DNA of 64,000 bases from Klebsiella aerogenes KCTC 2190 (GCF_000215745.1 NC_015663.1:1674001-1738000), one strand, 5' to 3'. Numbered from the stretch's first letter, positions 12,909 to 28,864 are shown. Translations and numbers: made by a program. Notes: a model not told the origin generated them from the letters alone.

Positions 12909-15098
12909 TTAAGCCGTTTTCAGTTCGCCAACCGGACGGGCTGGTTCTACTGGAGGATAATATGCTTCGTTATGACGGGCCTTATTACGCAGACCCTCCG
13001 GCACGGCATAAAGCGGGCCGAGGTGCTGGTATTGCTGCGCCATATCGAGATATTTTGCGCTGCCAATGGTGTCCAGCCAGCGGAATGCGCCGCCGTGGAA
13101 CGGAGGGAAGCCCAGGCCGTATACCAGCGCCATATCCGCTTCCGCCGGGCTGGCGATAATGCCTTCTTCCAGGCAGCGAACAACTTCGTTAACCATTGGG
13201 ATCATCATGCGGGCGATAATCTCTTCATCGCTGAAATCGCGCTTCGGCTGGCAGACTTCGGCCAGCAGACTATCGACTGCGGCATCTTCTTCTTTCTTCG
13301 GCTTACCTTTACTGTCTTCTTTATAACGCCAGAAACCGAGGCCGTTCTTCTGGCCGAAACGGCTGGCGTCAAACAGCGCGTCGATAGCATCGCGATAATC
13401 TTTCTGCATCCGCTGTGGGAATCCCGCCGCCATTACCGCCTGAGCATGGTGCGCGGTATCGATGCCGACAACATCCAGCAGATAGGCCGGGCCCATCGGC
13501 CAGCCAAACTGTTTTTCCATCACTTTATCGACTTTGCGGAAATCCGCGCCGTCGCGCAGCAGCTGGCTGAAGCCTGCGAAATAGGGGAACAGGACGCGGT
13601 TAACGAAGAAGCCGGGGCAATCATTCACCACGATCGGTGTTTTGCCCATTTTGCTGGCCCAGGCCACGACTTTGGCAATGGTCTTGTCCGAAGTTTTCTC
13701 GCCGCGGATCACTTCAACCAGCGGCATGCGATGTACCGGGTTAAAGAAGTGCATACCGCAGAAATTCTCCGGGCGCTGCAGAACGCTGGCCAGCTCGCTG
13801 ATAGGAATCGTTGAGGTGTTGGAAGCCAGCACGGTGTCCGGACGCACTTTCTCTTCGGTTTCCGCCAGTACCGCTTTCTTCACTTTCGGTTTTTCCACCA
13901 CCGCTTCAACGACGATGTCCACGCGGTCAAAACCGCTGTATTCCAGCGTTGGCTGAATGGTGCTAATCACTCCGGCCAGCTTCAGGCCGTCGATTTTTCC
14001 GCGTTCCAACTGTTTATTCAGCAGCTTCGCCGCTTCGGTCATGCCAAGGGTCAGCGATTTGTCGCTAATGTCTTTCATCACCACCGGCACGCCTTTCCAG
14101 GCTGACTGGTAAGCAATGCCGCCACCCATAATGCCGGCGCCTAATACGGCAGCGTGCTTCGGCGTCTCGACATCTTTAGTGAGTTTTTTCGCTTTCGCTT
14201 TGACGTACTGGTCGTTAAGGAAGATGCCGACCAGCGCGCGCGCTTCGTTAGTGTGCGCCAGTGGAACAAAACTTTGGTTTTCCAGCTTCAGCGCGTCATC
14301 ACGGCCAAGACGCGCGGCGGCTTCGATGGTTTTTACCGCGGTGATCGGCGCCGGGTAATGTTTTCCGGCGGTTTGCGCGACCATACCTTTGGCAATAGTG
14401 AAGCTCATGGCGGCTTCAATTTTGCTGAGCTTCAGCGGCTCCAGTTTCGGCTGACGTTTGGCTTTCCAGTCCAGGTCGCCATTAATCGCCTGGCGCAGAA
14501 TCGCCAGCGCGCCGTCATGCAGTTTTTCCGCGGCAACAATGCCGTCAATGAGGCCAATTTTCAGCGCTTGATCGGCGCCGACGTCTTTACCGGCGGCAAT
14601 AATTTCCAGCGCGCTATCGGCGCCGAGCAGGCGCGGCAGACGTACGGAACCGCCGAAGCCAGGCATAATGCCCAACTTGGTTTCCGGCAGGCCGATGCGC
14701 AGATCCGGCGTGGCGAGGCGATAGTCGGTCGCCAGTACGCATTCGCAGCCGCCGCCCAGCGCGTAGCCGTTAACCGCTGACAGAGTAGGGACCGGTAAAT
14801 CTTCCAGACGATTGAAGACGCTGTTGGCGAAGTGCAGCCACTGGCTCAACTGTTCTTCCGGCACCAGGAATAGAGAAAGGAATTCGGTGATATCGGCGCC
14901 GACAATAAAGGCCGCTTTTTCAGAGCGCAGCAGCAGCCCTTTGAGATCTTTTTGTTTTTCGAGTACGTCCAGCGCGTGACCGAGGCTGGCAACGGTTGCA
15001 GTATCAAGCTTGTTAACCGAGCCGGGGGCGTCGAAAACCAGTTCGGCAATGCCATCTTCCAGCCAGTCGAGGTACAGGGTGTCGCCTTTGTAGAGCAT
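12909..15098 (-). CDS. fadB: Multifunctional fatty-acid oxidation complex subunit FadB
   Basis: Alpha subunit of the beta-oxidation complex with enoyl-CoA hydratase/isomerase activity (N-terminal crotonase fold, about 1-190) and L-3-hydroxyacyl-CoA dehydrogenase activity (about 310-600, NAD-binding GAGIMGGG and [13 protein letters not shown]). The start at 15098 ([16 protein letters not shown]) gives 729 residues, the E. coli length. An upstream in-frame ATG (15134) falls within the FadR operator and is not the start. It forms an operon with fadA and is divergent from pepQ. Confidence 0.98.
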   Translation of the reverse strand: MLYKGDTLYLDWLEDGIAELVFDAPGSVNKLDTATVASLGHALDVLEKQKDLKGLLLRSEKAAFIVGADITEFLSLFLVPEEQLSQWLHFANSVFNRLEDLPVPTLSAVNGYALGGGCECVLATDYRLATPDLRIGLPETKLGIMPGFGGSVRLPRLLGADSALEIIAAGKDVGADQALKIGLIDGIVAAEKLHDGALAILRQAINGDLDWKAKRQPKLEPLKLSKIEAAMSFTIAKGMVAQTAGKHYPAPITAVKTIEAAARLGRDDALKLENQSFVPLAHTNEARALVGIFLNDQYVKAKAKKLTKDVETPKHAAVLGAGIMGGGIAYQSAWKGVPVVMKDISDKSLTLGMTEAAKLLNKQLERGKIDGLKLAGVISTIQPTLEYSGFDRVDIVVEAVVEKPKVKKAVLAETEEKVRPDTVLASNTSTIPISELASVLQRPENFCGMHFFNPVHRMPLVEVIRGEKTSDKTIAKVVAWASKMGKTPIVVNDCPGFFVNRVLFPYFAGFSQLLRDGADFRKVDKVMEKQFGWPMGPAYLLDVVGIDTAHHAQAVMAAGFPQRMQKDYRDAIDALFDASRFGQKNGLGFWRYKEDSKGKPKKEEDAAVDSLLAEVCQPKRDFSDEEIIARMMIPMVNEVVRCLEEGIIASPAEADMALVYGLGFPPFHGGAFRWLDTIGSAKYLDMAQQYQHLGPLYAVPEGLRNKARHNEAYYPPVEPARPVGELKTA

Positions 15099-15124
15099 GT
15101 CAGTCTCCTGAATCCAGCAATATG

Positions 15125-15141
15125 ATCTGGTCATACCAGAT
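15125..15141. promoter_or_regulatory. FadR operator of fadBA
   Basis: ATCTGGTCATACCAGAT is a 17-bp near-perfect palindrome with arms ATCTGGT/ACCAGAT, matching the known FadR box. It lies 27 bp upstream of the fadB start. FadR represses fad genes and is released by long-chain acyl-CoA. Confidence 0.93.
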
Positions 15142-15289
15142 GACTCGGAGTGTGGAATTTATGTTAAGAAAATGCAAATTACTCTTTAAATAATTGCTGG
15201 TCGGATCACATCCGGTAGAAATCACCCGGCCTGGAGCCAATGTGCTAAGATGCGGAGAATCACGATCCAATAAAAGCAAAGGATAAAAG

Positions 15290-16621
15290 ATGGAATCACT
15301 GGCCGCGCTTTATAAAAATCATATCGTTACCCTACAAGAACGTACCCGCAAAGTTTTAGATCGCTTCAAGCTGGATGCTCTGCTTATCCACTCCGGCGAG
15401 CTGATCAATGTCTTCCTCGACGATCATCCGTATCCGTTTAAGGTTAACCCGCAGTTTAAGGCGTGGGTGCCGGTGACCCAGGTGCCAAACTGCTGGCTGC
15501 TGGTGGATGGCGTGAATAAACCGAAACTGTGGTTCTATCTGCCGGTCGATTACTGGCACAACGTTGAGCCGCTGCCGACCTCTTTCTGGACTGAGGAAGT
15601 GGATGTTATTGCGTTGCCGAAAGCCGATGGCATTGGCGGTCAACTGCCCGCGGCGCGTGGCAACATAGCGTATATCGGCCCGGTGCCGGAACGTGCTTTA
15701 GGTCTGGAGATCGCGGCAGACAAAATCAACCCGAAAGGCGTTATCGACTATCTGCACTATTATCGCGCTTACAAAACCGACTATGAACTGGCCTGTATGC
15801 GTGAAGCGCAGAAATCGGCGGTGAACGGCCATCGCGCGGCCCACGAAGCTTTCCAGTCGGGGATGAGCGAGTTCGATATTAATCAGGCTTACCTGACGGC
15901 GACCGGTCATCGCGATACCGACGTCCCTTACAGCAATATCGTGGCGCTGAATGAGCATGCGGCCGTATTGCACTACACCAAGCTGGATCACCGTGCGCCA
16001 ACCGAAATGCGTAGCTTCCTGTTGGATGCTGGCGCAGAGTACAACGGCTATGCCGCGGACCTGACTCGTACCTGGGCAGGCCACAGCGACAACGATTTCG
16101 CGCAGCTGATTAAAGACGTTAACGACGAGCAACTGGCGCTGATTAGCACCATGAAGGCTGGCACCAGCTACGTTGATTACCATATTCAGTTCCATCAGCG
16201 CATCGCAAAGCTGCTGCGTAAACACCAGCTAGTGACCGGCATGAGCGAAGAGGCGATGGTGGAAAACGATCTGACCGGGCCGTTTATGCCACACGGGATT
16301 GGTCATCCGCTGGGCCTGCAGGTTCATGATGTCGCCGGTTTCATGCAGGACGATACCGGTACGCATCTGGCGGCGCCGTCGAAGTATCCTTACCTGCGCT
16401 GCACCCGTATTCTCGAACCGCGTATGGTGTTGACTATCGAACCAGGCATCTACTTTATTGAGTCGCTGTTGGCGCCATGGCGTGAAGGGCAGTTCAGCAA
16501 GCACTTCAACTGGCAGAAAATTGAAGCCATGAAGCCGTTTGGCGGGATTCGTATCGAAGATAACGTGGTGGTTCACGAAAACAGCATCGAAAATATGACG
16601 CGCGACCTGAAACTGGCGTAA
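15290..16621 (+). CDS. pepQ: Xaa-Pro dipeptidase
   Basis: Cytosolic dinuclear-metal dipeptidase that splits Xaa-Pro dipeptides. 443 residues with a pita-bread C-terminal domain (about 160-440). Metal-ligand motifs are visible: [17 protein letters not shown] (two Asp), [13 protein letters not shown] (His), TIEPGIYF (Glu) and GGIRIEDN (Glu). The stop overlaps the yigZ start by one base (TAATG), so translation is probably coupled. Confidence 0.98.
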   Translation: MESLAALYKNHIVTLQERTRKVLDRFKLDALLIHSGELINVFLDDHPYPFKVNPQFKAWVPVTQVPNCWLLVDGVNKPKLWFYLPVDYWHNVEPLPTSFWTEEVDVIALPKADGIGGQLPAARGNIAYIGPVPERALGLEIAADKINPKGVIDYLHYYRAYKTDYELACMREAQKSAVNGHRAAHEAFQSGMSEFDINQAYLTATGHRDTDVPYSNIVALNEHAAVLHYTKLDHRAPTEMRSFLLDAGAEYNGYAADLTRTWAGHSDNDFAQLIKDVNDEQLALISTMKAGTSYVDYHIQFHQRIAKLLRKHQLVTGMSEEAMVENDLTGPFMPHGIGHPLGLQVHDVAGFMQDDTGTHLAAPSKYPYLRCTRILEPRMVLTIEPGIYFIESLLAPWREGQFSKHFNWQKIEAMKPFGGIRIEDNVVVHENSIENMTRDLKLA

Positions 16622-17235
16622 TGGAAAGTTGGTTGGTGCCGGCCGCGCCGGTGAGCGTTGTTGAAGAGATCAAAAAGAGCCGTTTCATCACGCTGTTGGC
16701 GCATACCGACGGCGTGGCGGCGGCGAAAGCGTTTGTCGAATCGGTCAGGGCTGAGCACCCGGACGCTCGTCACCACTGTGTGGCATGGGTTGCCGGGCCT
16801 CCTGATGATTCACAGCAACTGGGTTTCTCTGACGATGGCGAACCGGCGGGAACGGCAGGTAAACCCATGCTGGCGCAGCTGATGGGCAGCGGCGTCGGCG
16901 AGATAACCGCGGTGGTGGTGCGCTACTACGGTGGTATTCTGCTGGGTACCGGCGGCCTGGTGAAGGCCTATGGCGGCGGTGTCCATCAGGCGCTTGCGCA
17001 GTTGAAAACGCAGCGCAAGACGCCGTTAACCGCATATACTTTGCAATGTGAATACGGACAGCTGGCCGGGGTAGAAGCGTTGCTGGCGCAGTTCTCGGGC
17101 ATTATTGTGGAAAGTGAATATCAGGCGTCTGTGCAACTGCGCGTCGCGCTTCCGCAAGCTGAAGTGGCCTCTTTTTCGACAAAACTGGCTGATTTTAGTC
17201 GTGGTTCATTGCAATTACTGAAGATTGACGAATAA
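16621..17235 (+). CDS. yigZ: IMPACT-family protein YigZ
   Basis: Two-domain protein of the IMPACT (UPF0029) family: N-terminal UPF0029 domain (about 1-125, with FSDDGEPAGTAGKPML) and C-terminal DUF1949 (about 138-195). 204 residues, as in E. coli. The biochemical role in bacteria is not settled; eukaryotic relatives regulate translation. It is coupled to pepQ by a 1-bp overlap and followed 41 bp later by trkH. Confidence 0.95.
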   Translation: MESWLVPAAPVSVVEEIKKSRFITLLAHTDGVAAAKAFVESVRAEHPDARHHCVAWVAGPPDDSQQLGFSDDGEPAGTAGKPMLAQLMGSGVGEITAVVVRYYGGILLGTGGLVKAYGGGVHQALAQLKTQRKTPLTAYTLQCEYGQLAGVEALLAQFSGIIVESEYQASVQLRVALPQAEVASFSTKLADFSRGSLQLLKIDE

Positions 17236-17276
17236 TCCCCACCTGATTTTTTTGTAACCCAAAGGAAGCGCCAGAG

Positions 17277-18728
17277 ATGCATTTTCGCGCGATAACCCGA
17301 ATCGTTGGACTGTTGGTCATCTTATTTTCGGGGACAATGATTGTCCCGGGATTAGTGGCCTTGATATATCGCGATGGCGCGGGGCGAGCTTTCACCCAAA
17401 CCTTCTTTGTTGCCCTGGCGATTGGCTCCATGCTGTGGTGGCCGAACCGCAAGCAAAAAGGCGAACTGAAATCCCGCGAGGGGTTTCTGATTGTCGTGCT
17501 GTTCTGGACCGTGTTGGGCAGCGTCGGTGCGTTACCGTTTATCTTTGCTGAACAGCCTAATCTGACGGTGACGGATGCCTTTTTTGAATCCTTTTCCGGC
17601 TTAACCACTACCGGCGCGACGACGCTGGTGGGACTGGACTCACTGCCTCATGCCATCCTGTTCTATCGCCAGATGCTGCAGTGGTTCGGCGGTATGGGGA
17701 TCATCGTGCTGGCGGTGGCGATTTTGCCTATCCTCGGCGTCGGTGGGATGCAGCTCTACCGGGCAGAAATGCCGGGCCCGTTGAAAGACAATAAAATGCG
17801 CCCGCGTATTGCCGAGACGGCAAAAACGCTGTGGCTTATTTATGTCTTATTAACCGTCGCCTGCGCATTGGCGCTGTGGTTTGCCGGAATGCCGGCATTC
17901 GACGCGATCGGCCATAGCTTTGCGACCATCGCTATCGGCGGCTTCTCAACTCACGATGCCAGCGTCGGCTACTTTAATAGCCCGATGATTAATTCCATCA
18001 TCGCCATCTTCCTGCTGATCTCCGGCTGTAACTATGGCCTGCACTTTTCGCTATTAAGTGGACGCAGTTTGCGGGTTTACTGGCGTGACCCGGAATTCAG
18101 AATGTTTATCGGTGTTCAGCTAACCCTGGTTATCGTCTGTACACTGGTATTGTGGCTACATAATGTCTACGGCTCGGTGTTAACAACGCTGAACCAGGCG
18201 TTCTTCCAGGTGGTGTCGATGGCGACGACCGCTGGGTTTACTACCGATAGTATTGCGCGCTGGCCACTGTTCTTGCCGGTATTGCTGCTATGCTCTGCGT
18301 TTATCGGCGGCTGCGCCGGGTCAACGGGCGGTGGCTTAAAGGTCATTCGTATCCTGTTGCTGTTTAAGCAGGGGAATCGTGAGCTTAAGCGCCTGGTGCA
18401 CCCGAATGCGGTCTATAGCATTAAGCTAGGCAACCGTGCGCTACCGGAACGTATTCTGGAAGCCGTGTGGGGATTCTTCTCCGCCTATGCGTTGGTCTTT
18501 ATCATTAGTATGCTGGCTATTATTGCGACTGGGGTTGATGACTTCTCTGCCTTTGCTTCAGTTGTGGCGACATTGAACAACCTGGGGCCTGGTCTTGGGG
18601 TCGTTGCTGATAACTTTGCGACAATGAACCCGGTCGCGAAATGGATCCTGATTGCTAACATGCTGTTTGGTCGTCTGGAAGTGTTCACCTTATTGGTGCT
18701 CTTTACTCCCACTTTCTGGCGCGAATAA
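17277..18728 (+). CDS. trkH: Trk system potassium transporter TrkH
   Basis: Inner-membrane K+ transport subunit that works with the cytosolic regulator TrkA. 483 residues with many hydrophobic segments arranged as four M1-P-M2 repeats. Selectivity-filter-like glycine segments are seen, for example GLTTTGATT (about residue 110), IAIGGFST (about 219) and [10 protein letters not shown] (about 315). It is followed 11 bp later by hemG, as in E. coli. Confidence 0.97.
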   Translation: MHFRAITRIVGLLVILFSGTMIVPGLVALIYRDGAGRAFTQTFFVALAIGSMLWWPNRKQKGELKSREGFLIVVLFWTVLGSVGALPFIFAEQPNLTVTDAFFESFSGLTTTGATTLVGLDSLPHAILFYRQMLQWFGGMGIIVLAVAILPILGVGGMQLYRAEMPGPLKDNKMRPRIAETAKTLWLIYVLLTVACALALWFAGMPAFDAIGHSFATIAIGGFSTHDASVGYFNSPMINSIIAIFLLISGCNYGLHFSLLSGRSLRVYWRDPEFRMFIGVQLTLVIVCTLVLWLHNVYGSVLTTLNQAFFQVVSMATTAGFTTDSIARWPLFLPVLLLCSAFIGGCAGSTGGGLKVIRILLLFKQGNRELKRLVHPNAVYSIKLGNRALPERILEAVWGFFSAYALVFIISMLAIIATGVDDFSAFASVVATLNNLGPGLGVVADNFATMNPVAKWILIANMLFGRLEVFTLLVLFTPTFWRE

Positions 18729-18739
18729 CAGGAGTGCTC

Positions 18740-19273
18740 GTGAAAACTTTAATTCTTTTCTCCACCCGGGATGGGCAGACCCGTGAAATTGCCTCCTACC
18801 TGGCTTCTGAACTCAAAGAGCTGGGGGTTGATGCGGATACTGTGAACTTGAACCGTACCGAGACGGTTGAGTGGCATCATTACGATCGGGTGGTGATTGG
18901 CGCTTCTATTCGCTACGGGCACTTTCATCCAGCGCTGGACCGCTTTGTGAAAAAACATCTGGCATCTCTGCAGGCGTTGCCGGGGGCGTTCTTCTCGGTA
19001 AACCTGGTGGCGCGCAAACCGGAAAAGCGCACCCCGCAAACCAACAGCTATACGCGCAAGTTTCTCCTTAACTCGCCGTGGCAGCCGCAGAGCTGCGCGG
19101 TATTTGCCGGTGCGCTGCGTTATCCGCGATATCGCTGGTACGATCGAATGATGATTCGCTTAATTATGAAGATGACCGGCGGGGAAACGGATACCAGTAA
19201 AGAAGTGGTTTATACCGATTGGCCGCAGGTTGCCAGATTTGCGCGAGAAATCGCGCAAATGACGAGCAAATAG
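18740..19273 (+). CDS. hemG: Menaquinone-dependent protoporphyrinogen IX dehydrogenase
   Basis: Flavodoxin-fold FMN enzyme that oxidises protoporphyrinogen IX to protoporphyrin IX in haem synthesis, passing electrons to quinones. The GTG at 18740, 5 nt after AGGAG, starts [19 protein letters not shown] (177 residues) and matches the family; an upstream in-frame GTG at 18734 is part of the ribosome-binding site. The phosphate-binding loop STRDGQT is at residues 8-14. It is the last gene before the rRNA operon, as hemG is before rrnA in E. coli. Confidence 0.96.
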   Translation: MKTLILFSTRDGQTREIASYLASELKELGVDADTVNLNRTETVEWHHYDRVVIGASIRYGHFHPALDRFVKKHLASLQALPGAFFSVNLVARKPEKRTPQTNSYTRKFLLNSPWQPQSCAVFAGALRYPRYRWYDRMMIRLIMKMTGGETDTSKEVVYTDWPQVARFAREIAQMTSK

Positions 19274-19312
19274 CGCGTAAAACTCGCGTTATGGTGGAAA
19301 ATCGAGCGAACG

Positions 19313-19371
19313 AAAAGTTTTTTTGAATTTCCTCTTGTCACTTCAGAATTACTCCCTATAATGCGCCACCA
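19313..19371 (+). promoter_or_regulatory. rRNA operon promoter P1 with UP element
   Basis: -35 TTGTCA (19335-19340), 16-bp spacer, -10 TATAAT (19357-19362), and a GC-rich GCGCCACC discriminator leading to the start A at about 19371. The A/T-rich tract at 19313-19330 fits an UP element. This is the stringently controlled P1 layout. Confidence 0.95.
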
Positions 19372-19453
19372 CTGACACGGAACAACGGCAAACAAGCCGC
19401 CGGGTCAGCGGGGTTCCGGTGAGAACCTCGCGGAGAAAAGCAAAAATAAATGC

Positions 19454-19481
19454 TTGACTCTGAGGCGGGAAAGCGTAATAT
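19454..19481 (+). promoter_or_regulatory. rRNA operon promoter P2
   Basis: -35 TTGACT (19454-19459), 16-bp spacer, -10 TAATAT (19476-19481), about 119 bp downstream of P1. Confidence 0.9.
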
Positions 19482-19517
19482 GCACACCCCGCGCCGCAGC
19501 GAAAAACGAAGCGGCAC

Positions 19518-19530
19518 TGCTCTTTAACAA
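19518..19530 (+). promoter_or_regulatory. boxA antitermination site of the rRNA leader
   Basis: TGCTCTTTAACAA matches the boxA sequence bound by NusB/S10 for rRNA antitermination. Just downstream, 19534-19555 pairs with 21223-21245 to form the RNase III processing stalk around 16S. Confidence 0.9.
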
Positions 19531-19661
19531 TTTATCAGACAATCTGTGTGGGCACTCAAAGTGACATGGATTCTTAACGTCCTCGGACGAAAAATGAATA
19601 CCAAGTCTCTGAGTGAACATGCGTAATTCATTACGAAGTTTAATTCACGAGCATCAAACTT

Positions 19662-21201
<1,540 letters not shown>

Positions 21202-21272
21202 CCTTAAAGAACCTGCCTTTGTAGTGCTCACACAGATTGTCTGATGAAAATACAGCAGTAAGTAATCTCTGC

Positions 21273-21349
<77 letters not shown>

Positions 21350-21456
21350 AATTCGCTCTCGTGCTTTGTTGTGGCAAAGCTCGCATACTTCAGTATGCTT
21401 CGCTTCACCACGCCGCGCCCGAAAACGAATTAAAGGTTAAAAGAGATTCATTCGAT
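21350..21456 (+). other. Spacer between tRNA-Ile and tRNA-Ala with long imperfect hairpin
   Basis: 107 bp, longer than the short spacer I recall for E. coli. The ends AATTCG (21350) and CGAATT (21426-21431) are complementary and the centre GCATAC-TTCA-GTATGC (21383-21398) is a perfect hairpin, with GTGG/CCAC pairing between. Confidence 0.7.
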
Positions 21457-21532
21457 GGGGCTATAGCTCAGCTGGGAGAGCGCCTGCTTTGCACGCAGGA
21501 GGTCTGCGGTTCGATCCCGCATAGCTCCACCA
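21457..21532 (+). tRNA. alaT: tRNA-Ala (TGC)
   Basis: 76-nt cloverleaf, anticodon TGC in CTTTGCACG, with encoded CCA; second spacer tRNA. Confidence 0.98.
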
Positions 21533-21708
21533 TCCTTACTGCAAAAACAGAAAACTTCAGAGTGTACCTGAAAAGGTTCACTGCGAAGTTTTGCTCTTTA
21601 AAAATCTGGATCAAGCTGAAAATTGAAACGACACACAGTCAATGTGTGTTCGAGTCTCTCAAATTTTCGCGACACGTGGGTGTTTTACGAAACATCTTCG
21701 GGTTGTGA

Positions 21709-24613
<2,905 letters not shown>

Positions 24614-24705
24614 ACAACGCCGAAGGTGTTTTGGCGGATTTGAGACGATTTTCAGCCTGATACAGATTACTCGATGCGTCCTGAGGACGTGTTGAAAACA
24701 GAATT

Positions 24706-24825
24706 TGCCTGGCGGCGATAGCGCGGTGGTCCCACCTGACCCCATGCCGAACTCAGAAGTGAAACGCCGTAGCGCCGATGGTAGTGTGGGGTCTCCCCAT
24801 GTGAGAGTAGGGAACTGCCAGGCAT
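24706..24825 (+). rRNA. rrf: 5S ribosomal RNA
   Basis: 120-nt gene from TGCCTGGCGGCG to ACTGCCAGGCAT, with complementary ends. Single 5S copy after 23S. Confidence 0.97.
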
Positions 24826-24836
24826 CAAATAAAACG

Positions 24837-24872
24837 AAAGGCTCAGTCGAAAGACTGGGCCTTTTGTTTTTG
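24837..24872 (+). terminator. rRNA operon terminator T1
   Basis: 12-bp stem AAAGGCTCAGTC/GACTGGGCCTTT with a GAAA loop and T-rich tail; the canonical rrn T1. Confidence 0.95.
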
Positions 24873-24901
24873 TATTTTGCGGCCAGACGCGCCGCCATCT
24901 C

Positions 24902-24974
24902 CCCCGGTGGCGCTGCGCTTACCGGGGCTACAGACCCCGTAGCCCGGAAAAGGTGCGCAGCACCGCCTCCGGGA
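24902..24974. repeat. Pair of inverted REP elements (BIME)
   Basis: Two palindromic units face each other: CCCCGGT...ACCGGGG (24902-24927) and a unit at 24939-24974 with CCCGGA...TCCGGG around GGTGC-GCA-GCACC. The CTAC/GTAG ends are the usual REP heads. They fill the gap between the rRNA terminator and murB; the rest of that gap shows nothing else. Confidence 0.8.
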
Positions 24975-25108
24975 AAGGCTCCTGCCTGCCGGCACCCTTC
25001 ATTCACGCCCATGATGAGATGAACCCGGCCCCGAACCGATATTATTCAGGCAAGCCTTCCCTCGCCAGATACGGTAAACTAATGCTGATTTTGCATCAGG
25101 AAGCCACT

Positions 25109-26137
25109 ATGAACCTCTCCCTCAAACCCTGGAATACCTTTGGCATTAGCCATTCTGCCAAAGCAATTGTACTTGCTGAAAATGAACAACAGTTGCTGGC
25201 TGCCTGGCAAGCCGCTGCTGCAGAACACCAACCTTGTCTGATCCTTGGAGAAGGAAGCAACGTTCTGTTCCTGAAAGACTATTCCGGCACGGTGATCATC
25301 AACCGCATCATGGGGATCGAGGTAAGCGAAACGTCTGAAGCCTGGCGTTTGCACGTTGGCGCCGGTGAAAACTGGCATCAACTGGTGCAATTTGCGCTGG
25401 AAAATGGAATGCCTGGGCTGGAAAATCTGGCCTTAATTCCTGGTTGCGCGGGGTCTTCACCAATTCAAAATATTGGTGCCTATGGCGTCGAACTGCAGCG
25501 AGTATGTGAATACGTAGACTGTATCGAACTCGAAACAGGTCGCAAGCAGCGCCTTTCTGCCGCAGAGTGCCGTTTCGGCTATCGCGACAGTATTTTCAAA
25601 CATGAATATCAGGATCGTTACGCGATAGTGGCTGTTGGGCTACGGCTGGAAAAAGCATGGCAGCCCGTCCTGACCTATGGTGATTTAACCCGCCTCGATC
25701 CGCAAACTGTTACCCCACGCCAGGTATTCGATGCCGTTTGTCACATGCGTATGACCAAGTTACCGGATCCTAAAGTGAATGGTAATGCCGGTAGCTTCTT
25801 TAAAAACCCGGTCGTCAGCGCTCAAGTTGCCCAGGCGCTGCTGGCTTCATTCCCTAACGCGCCGCATTATCCACAGGCTGACGGCAGCATTAAACTGGCA
25901 GCCGGTTGGCTTATCGACCAGTGCCAGCTAAAAGGGAAAACTATCGGCGGGGCTGCCGTTCACCGTCAGCAGGCGTTGGTGCTGATCAACGATAACCAGG
26001 CGACCAGCGATGATGTCGTTGGGTTGGCACACTATGTCCGCCAGCAGGTAGGCGAGAAATTTAATGTTTGGCTCCAGCCTGAAGTGCGCTTCATCGCAGA
26101 GAACGGTGAAGTGAATGCGGAAGAGGTGATTGCATGA
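25109..26137 (+). CDS. murB: UDP-N-acetylenolpyruvoylglucosamine reductase
   Basis: FAD/NADPH enzyme that reduces UDP-GlcNAc-enolpyruvate to UDP-MurNAc in cytosolic peptidoglycan synthesis. The ATG at 25109 ([14 protein letters not shown]) gives 342 residues, the E. coli length; the open frame upstream runs into the REP unit and is not coding. FAD-binding LGEGSNVLF and [15 protein letters not shown] are present, and the catalytic Ser lies in [10 protein letters not shown]. The stop overlaps birA by 4 bp (ATGA). Confidence 0.97.
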   Translation: MNLSLKPWNTFGISHSAKAIVLAENEQQLLAAWQAAAAEHQPCLILGEGSNVLFLKDYSGTVIINRIMGIEVSETSEAWRLHVGAGENWHQLVQFALENGMPGLENLALIPGCAGSSPIQNIGAYGVELQRVCEYVDCIELETGRKQRLSAAECRFGYRDSIFKHEYQDRYAIVAVGLRLEKAWQPVLTYGDLTRLDPQTVTPRQVFDAVCHMRMTKLPDPKVNGNAGSFFKNPVVSAQVAQALLASFPNAPHYPQADGSIKLAAGWLIDQCQLKGKTIGGAAVHRQQALVLINDNQATSDDVVGLAHYVRQQVGEKFNVWLQPEVRFIAENGEVNAEEVIA

Positions 26138-27096
26138 AAGATAATACCGTACCCCTGACGCTGATCTCTATTCTGGCGGATGGCGAGTTTCACTCTGGCG
26201 AACAGCTCGGCGAACGCCTGGGGATGAGCCGCGCGGCAATTAACAAGCATATGCAGACGCTCCGCGACTGGGGTGTTGATGTGTTTACCGTACCAGGGAA
26301 GGGCTATAGCCTCCCTGAACCGATTGAATTGCTGGACGAGCAAAAGATTGCCGGCCAGATTGAACAAGGTCGTATTACCGTGCTGCCGGTGATTGATTCC
26401 ACCAACCAGTATTTGCTGGATCGTCTGGATGAACTGGAATCAGGTGATGCCTGTGTCGCTGAATATCAGCAGGCTGGTCGTGGCCGCCGCGGGCGTAAGT
26501 GGTTCTCACCGTTTGGGGCCAATCTTTATCTCTCCATGTACTGGCGTCTGGAACAAGGCCCTGCTGCTGCGATTGGTTTGAGCCTGGTGATCGGTATTGT
26601 GATTGCAGAAGTACTGCAGAGCCTGGGGGCGGATAACGTTCGGGTCAAATGGCCGAATGATATCTATCTGCAGGACCGCAAGTTGTCCGGTATCCTGGTA
26701 GAACTGACAGGCAAAACCGGTGATGCCGCGCAAATCGTCAGCGGCGCTGGTATCAACCTCGTGATGCGCCGCGTTGAGTCTGACATTGTCAATCAGGGGT
26801 GGATCAGCCTCCAGGAGGCGGGAGTCTTCATTGACCGTAACACCCTGACGGCGCGTCTGGTGAAAGCATTACGTACCGGTTTGCAACTATTCGAACAGGA
26901 AGGTTTAACACCTTACCTGCCACGCTGGGAAAAACTGGATAACTTTATTAATCGGCCGGTGAAGCTGATTATTGGTGATAAGGAAATATTTGGTATTTCT
27001 CGCGGAATTGATGCTCAAGGGGCATTATTACTCGAGCAGGATGGGGTAATTAAACCATGGGTGGGAGGCGAGATATCGCTGCGTAGCGCTGAATAG
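26134..27096 (+). CDS. birA: Biotin-protein ligase / biotin operon repressor
   Basis: Bifunctional: activates biotin to biotinyl-AMP and attaches it to AccB, and as the biotinyl-AMP complex represses the bio operon. 320 residues. An N-terminal winged helix-turn-helix (about 20-60, [18 protein letters not shown]) precedes the ligase core with [14 protein letters not shown] and KWPNDIYL, and a C-terminal SH3-like domain. Coupled to murB by a 4-bp overlap. Confidence 0.98.
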   Translation: MKDNTVPLTLISILADGEFHSGEQLGERLGMSRAAINKHMQTLRDWGVDVFTVPGKGYSLPEPIELLDEQKIAGQIEQGRITVLPVIDSTNQYLLDRLDELESGDACVAEYQQAGRGRRGRKWFSPFGANLYLSMYWRLEQGPAAAIGLSLVIGIVIAEVLQSLGADNVRVKWPNDIYLQDRKLSGILVELTGKTGDAAQIVSGAGINLVMRRVESDIVNQGWISLQEAGVFIDRNTLTARLVKALRTGLQLFEQEGLTPYLPRWEKLDNFINRPVKLIIGDKEIFGISRGIDAQGALLLEQDGVIKPWVGGEISLRSAE

Positions 27097-27125
27097 AAAA
27101 AAGGGAGCTTGCGCTCCCTTTTTTA
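27097..27125. terminator. Bidirectional terminator between birA and coaA
   Basis: Stem GGGAGC/GCTCCC flanked by A6 and T6, so each strand ends in a T-run. It separates the convergent genes and overlaps the last codon of coaA. Confidence 0.92.
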
Positions 27126-28073
27126 TTTCCGTAGGCGAACTTGATCGACCGAATGATTTGCGCTTTTGGTCATAATCAAGCTTGCTCGCTCTCGGGTTGG
27201 TAATATATTTTCTTTTAAGTTCAGTAGGTTGATCTCATTCCATAATGAAGTGGCGATATTGACCGCTTCGTCTTTTGAGAGTTTTGCGTAATTATGGAAA
27301 TAAGAATCCGGATCGGTAAAAGCGCCTTCACGGAATTTCAGGAAGCGGTTGATATACCAGTTTTTTAATAAGTCTTCCGGCGCATCGACATAAATAGAGA
27401 AGTCGACAAAGTCAGAGACAAATACATGATGCGGATCGTGCGGATAATCCATCCCGCTCTGCAGAACGTTCAAACCTTCCAGAATAAGAATATCCGGTTG
27501 AGCAACGGTTTTATCACCATCAGGAATAACATCATAAATGAGATGGGAATAGACCGGCGCGGTGGCATTTGGTACGCCAGATTTCAGGTCAGAAACAAAC
27601 TTCACCAACCGATGCATATCATAGGACTGCGGGAAGCCCTTTTTCTTCATCAAGCCGCGTTCTTTTAACACCGAGTTAGGATGTAAGAAGCCATCGGTAG
27701 TTATCAGTTCAACATGACGATGTTCCGGCCAGCGGCTAAGCAGCGCCTGTAAAACACGCGCTGTAGTACTTTTACCAACCGCAACGCTACCTGCAATACT
27801 GATGATGTAAGGAATACGCTGGCCGTTGGTGCCAAGAAATTGCTCAAGCACCGCCTGGCGACGGAGGTTGGAACTGATATAGAAATTGAGCAAACGTGAC
27901 AGCGGCAAATAGATCTCGGCGACTTCTTCCAGCGAAAGATCTTCGTTGATGCCTTTTAACCGCGCGATTTCTTCCTCTGTCAGCGTCATCGGAACGGAAT
28001 CACGAAGTGCAGCCCATTGGTTGCGGTTAAATTGTAGATAGGGTGTCATTAACGTCTGCTCTTTTTTGCTCAT
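27123..28073 (-). CDS. coaA: Pantothenate kinase (type I)
   Basis: Catalyses the first, rate-setting step of CoA synthesis, pantothenate plus ATP to 4'-phosphopantothenate, feedback-inhibited by CoA. The start at 28073 ([20 protein letters not shown]) gives 316 residues as in E. coli; an upstream in-frame ATG adds 16 unmatched residues. The P-loop GSVAVGKST lies near residue 95. It is convergent with birA. Confidence 0.97.
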   Translation of the reverse strand: MSKKEQTLMTPYLQFNRNQWAALRDSVPMTLTEEEIARLKGINEDLSLEEVAEIYLPLSRLLNFYISSNLRRQAVLEQFLGTNGQRIPYIISIAGSVAVGKSTTARVLQALLSRWPEHRHVELITTDGFLHPNSVLKERGLMKKKGFPQSYDMHRLVKFVSDLKSGVPNATAPVYSHLIYDVIPDGDKTVAQPDILILEGLNVLQSGMDYPHDPHHVFVSDFVDFSIYVDAPEDLLKNWYINRFLKFREGAFTDPDSYFHNYAKLSKDEAVNIATSLWNEINLLNLKENILPTRERASLIMTKSANHSVDQVRLRK

Positions 28074-28460
28074 AAGCATGTTCTTACTATCACCGAAAAA
28101 GAGGTAGCGGTGATGCTTCACACTAGTTAATCAGGACAATGGGCAGGAGGGTAACACCAGAATGCCGGGAATAATAAGAAAAAAACTCATCGAAGGGCGC
28201 TTTCTCATAGCAGCATCACAAGTGATGAATAAGTAGAAAGAGGGGAGAAAGCGAGTCTGCTATCTTTGCAGGTTAGCGATCGCACCTGCCACCAGGATTT
28301 GCAGGTGAAAAAACCGTCATTCTTATATCTGACAGGCGCAGCGAAACAAATTCTGCGTTGAGGAATGCGCTTTTTTTGCACTCCATTGTTTGAAATTACA
28401 CCGTTTTTTCGCGTAAGAGCACAAAATGTGAGCAAGAGAACGTTTTATGCAAATTTTTAG
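28074..28460. other. coaA-thrU intergenic region
   Basis: About 390 bp with divergent control regions for coaA (minus) and the tRNA operon (plus). It is A/T-rich near 28370-28460, as expected for Fis/UP-type activation of a stable-RNA promoter. A 7-bp hairpin CACCTGC/GCAGGTG lies near 28282-28307. No gene is seen. Confidence 0.5.
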
Positions 28461-28489
28461 TTGCATGAACTCGCAGGTCTCCCTAGAAT
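28461..28489 (+). promoter_or_regulatory. Promoter of the thrU-tyrU-glyT-thrT-tufB operon
   Basis: -35 TTGCAT (28461-28466), 17-bp spacer, -10 TAGAAT (28484-28489), then a GC-rich discriminator typical of stringently controlled promoters. Confidence 0.88.
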
Positions 28490-28503
28490 GCGCGCTACTT
28501 GAT

Positions 28504-28579
<76 letters not shown>

Positions 28580-28589
28580 TAACAATTTG

Positions 28590-28674
<85 letters not shown>

Positions 28675-28789
28675 CTTTCGGGCAACGCTTTGCGTAGCCG
28701 GAGTTGGTTGGGTAAACTAATCAGCTCAACATTAAAGAGAGCAATCTCTTTTTTGTTACAGAAAGAACTGGGTAGCCGAGTTTCAGGAT

Positions 28790-28864
<75 letters not shown>

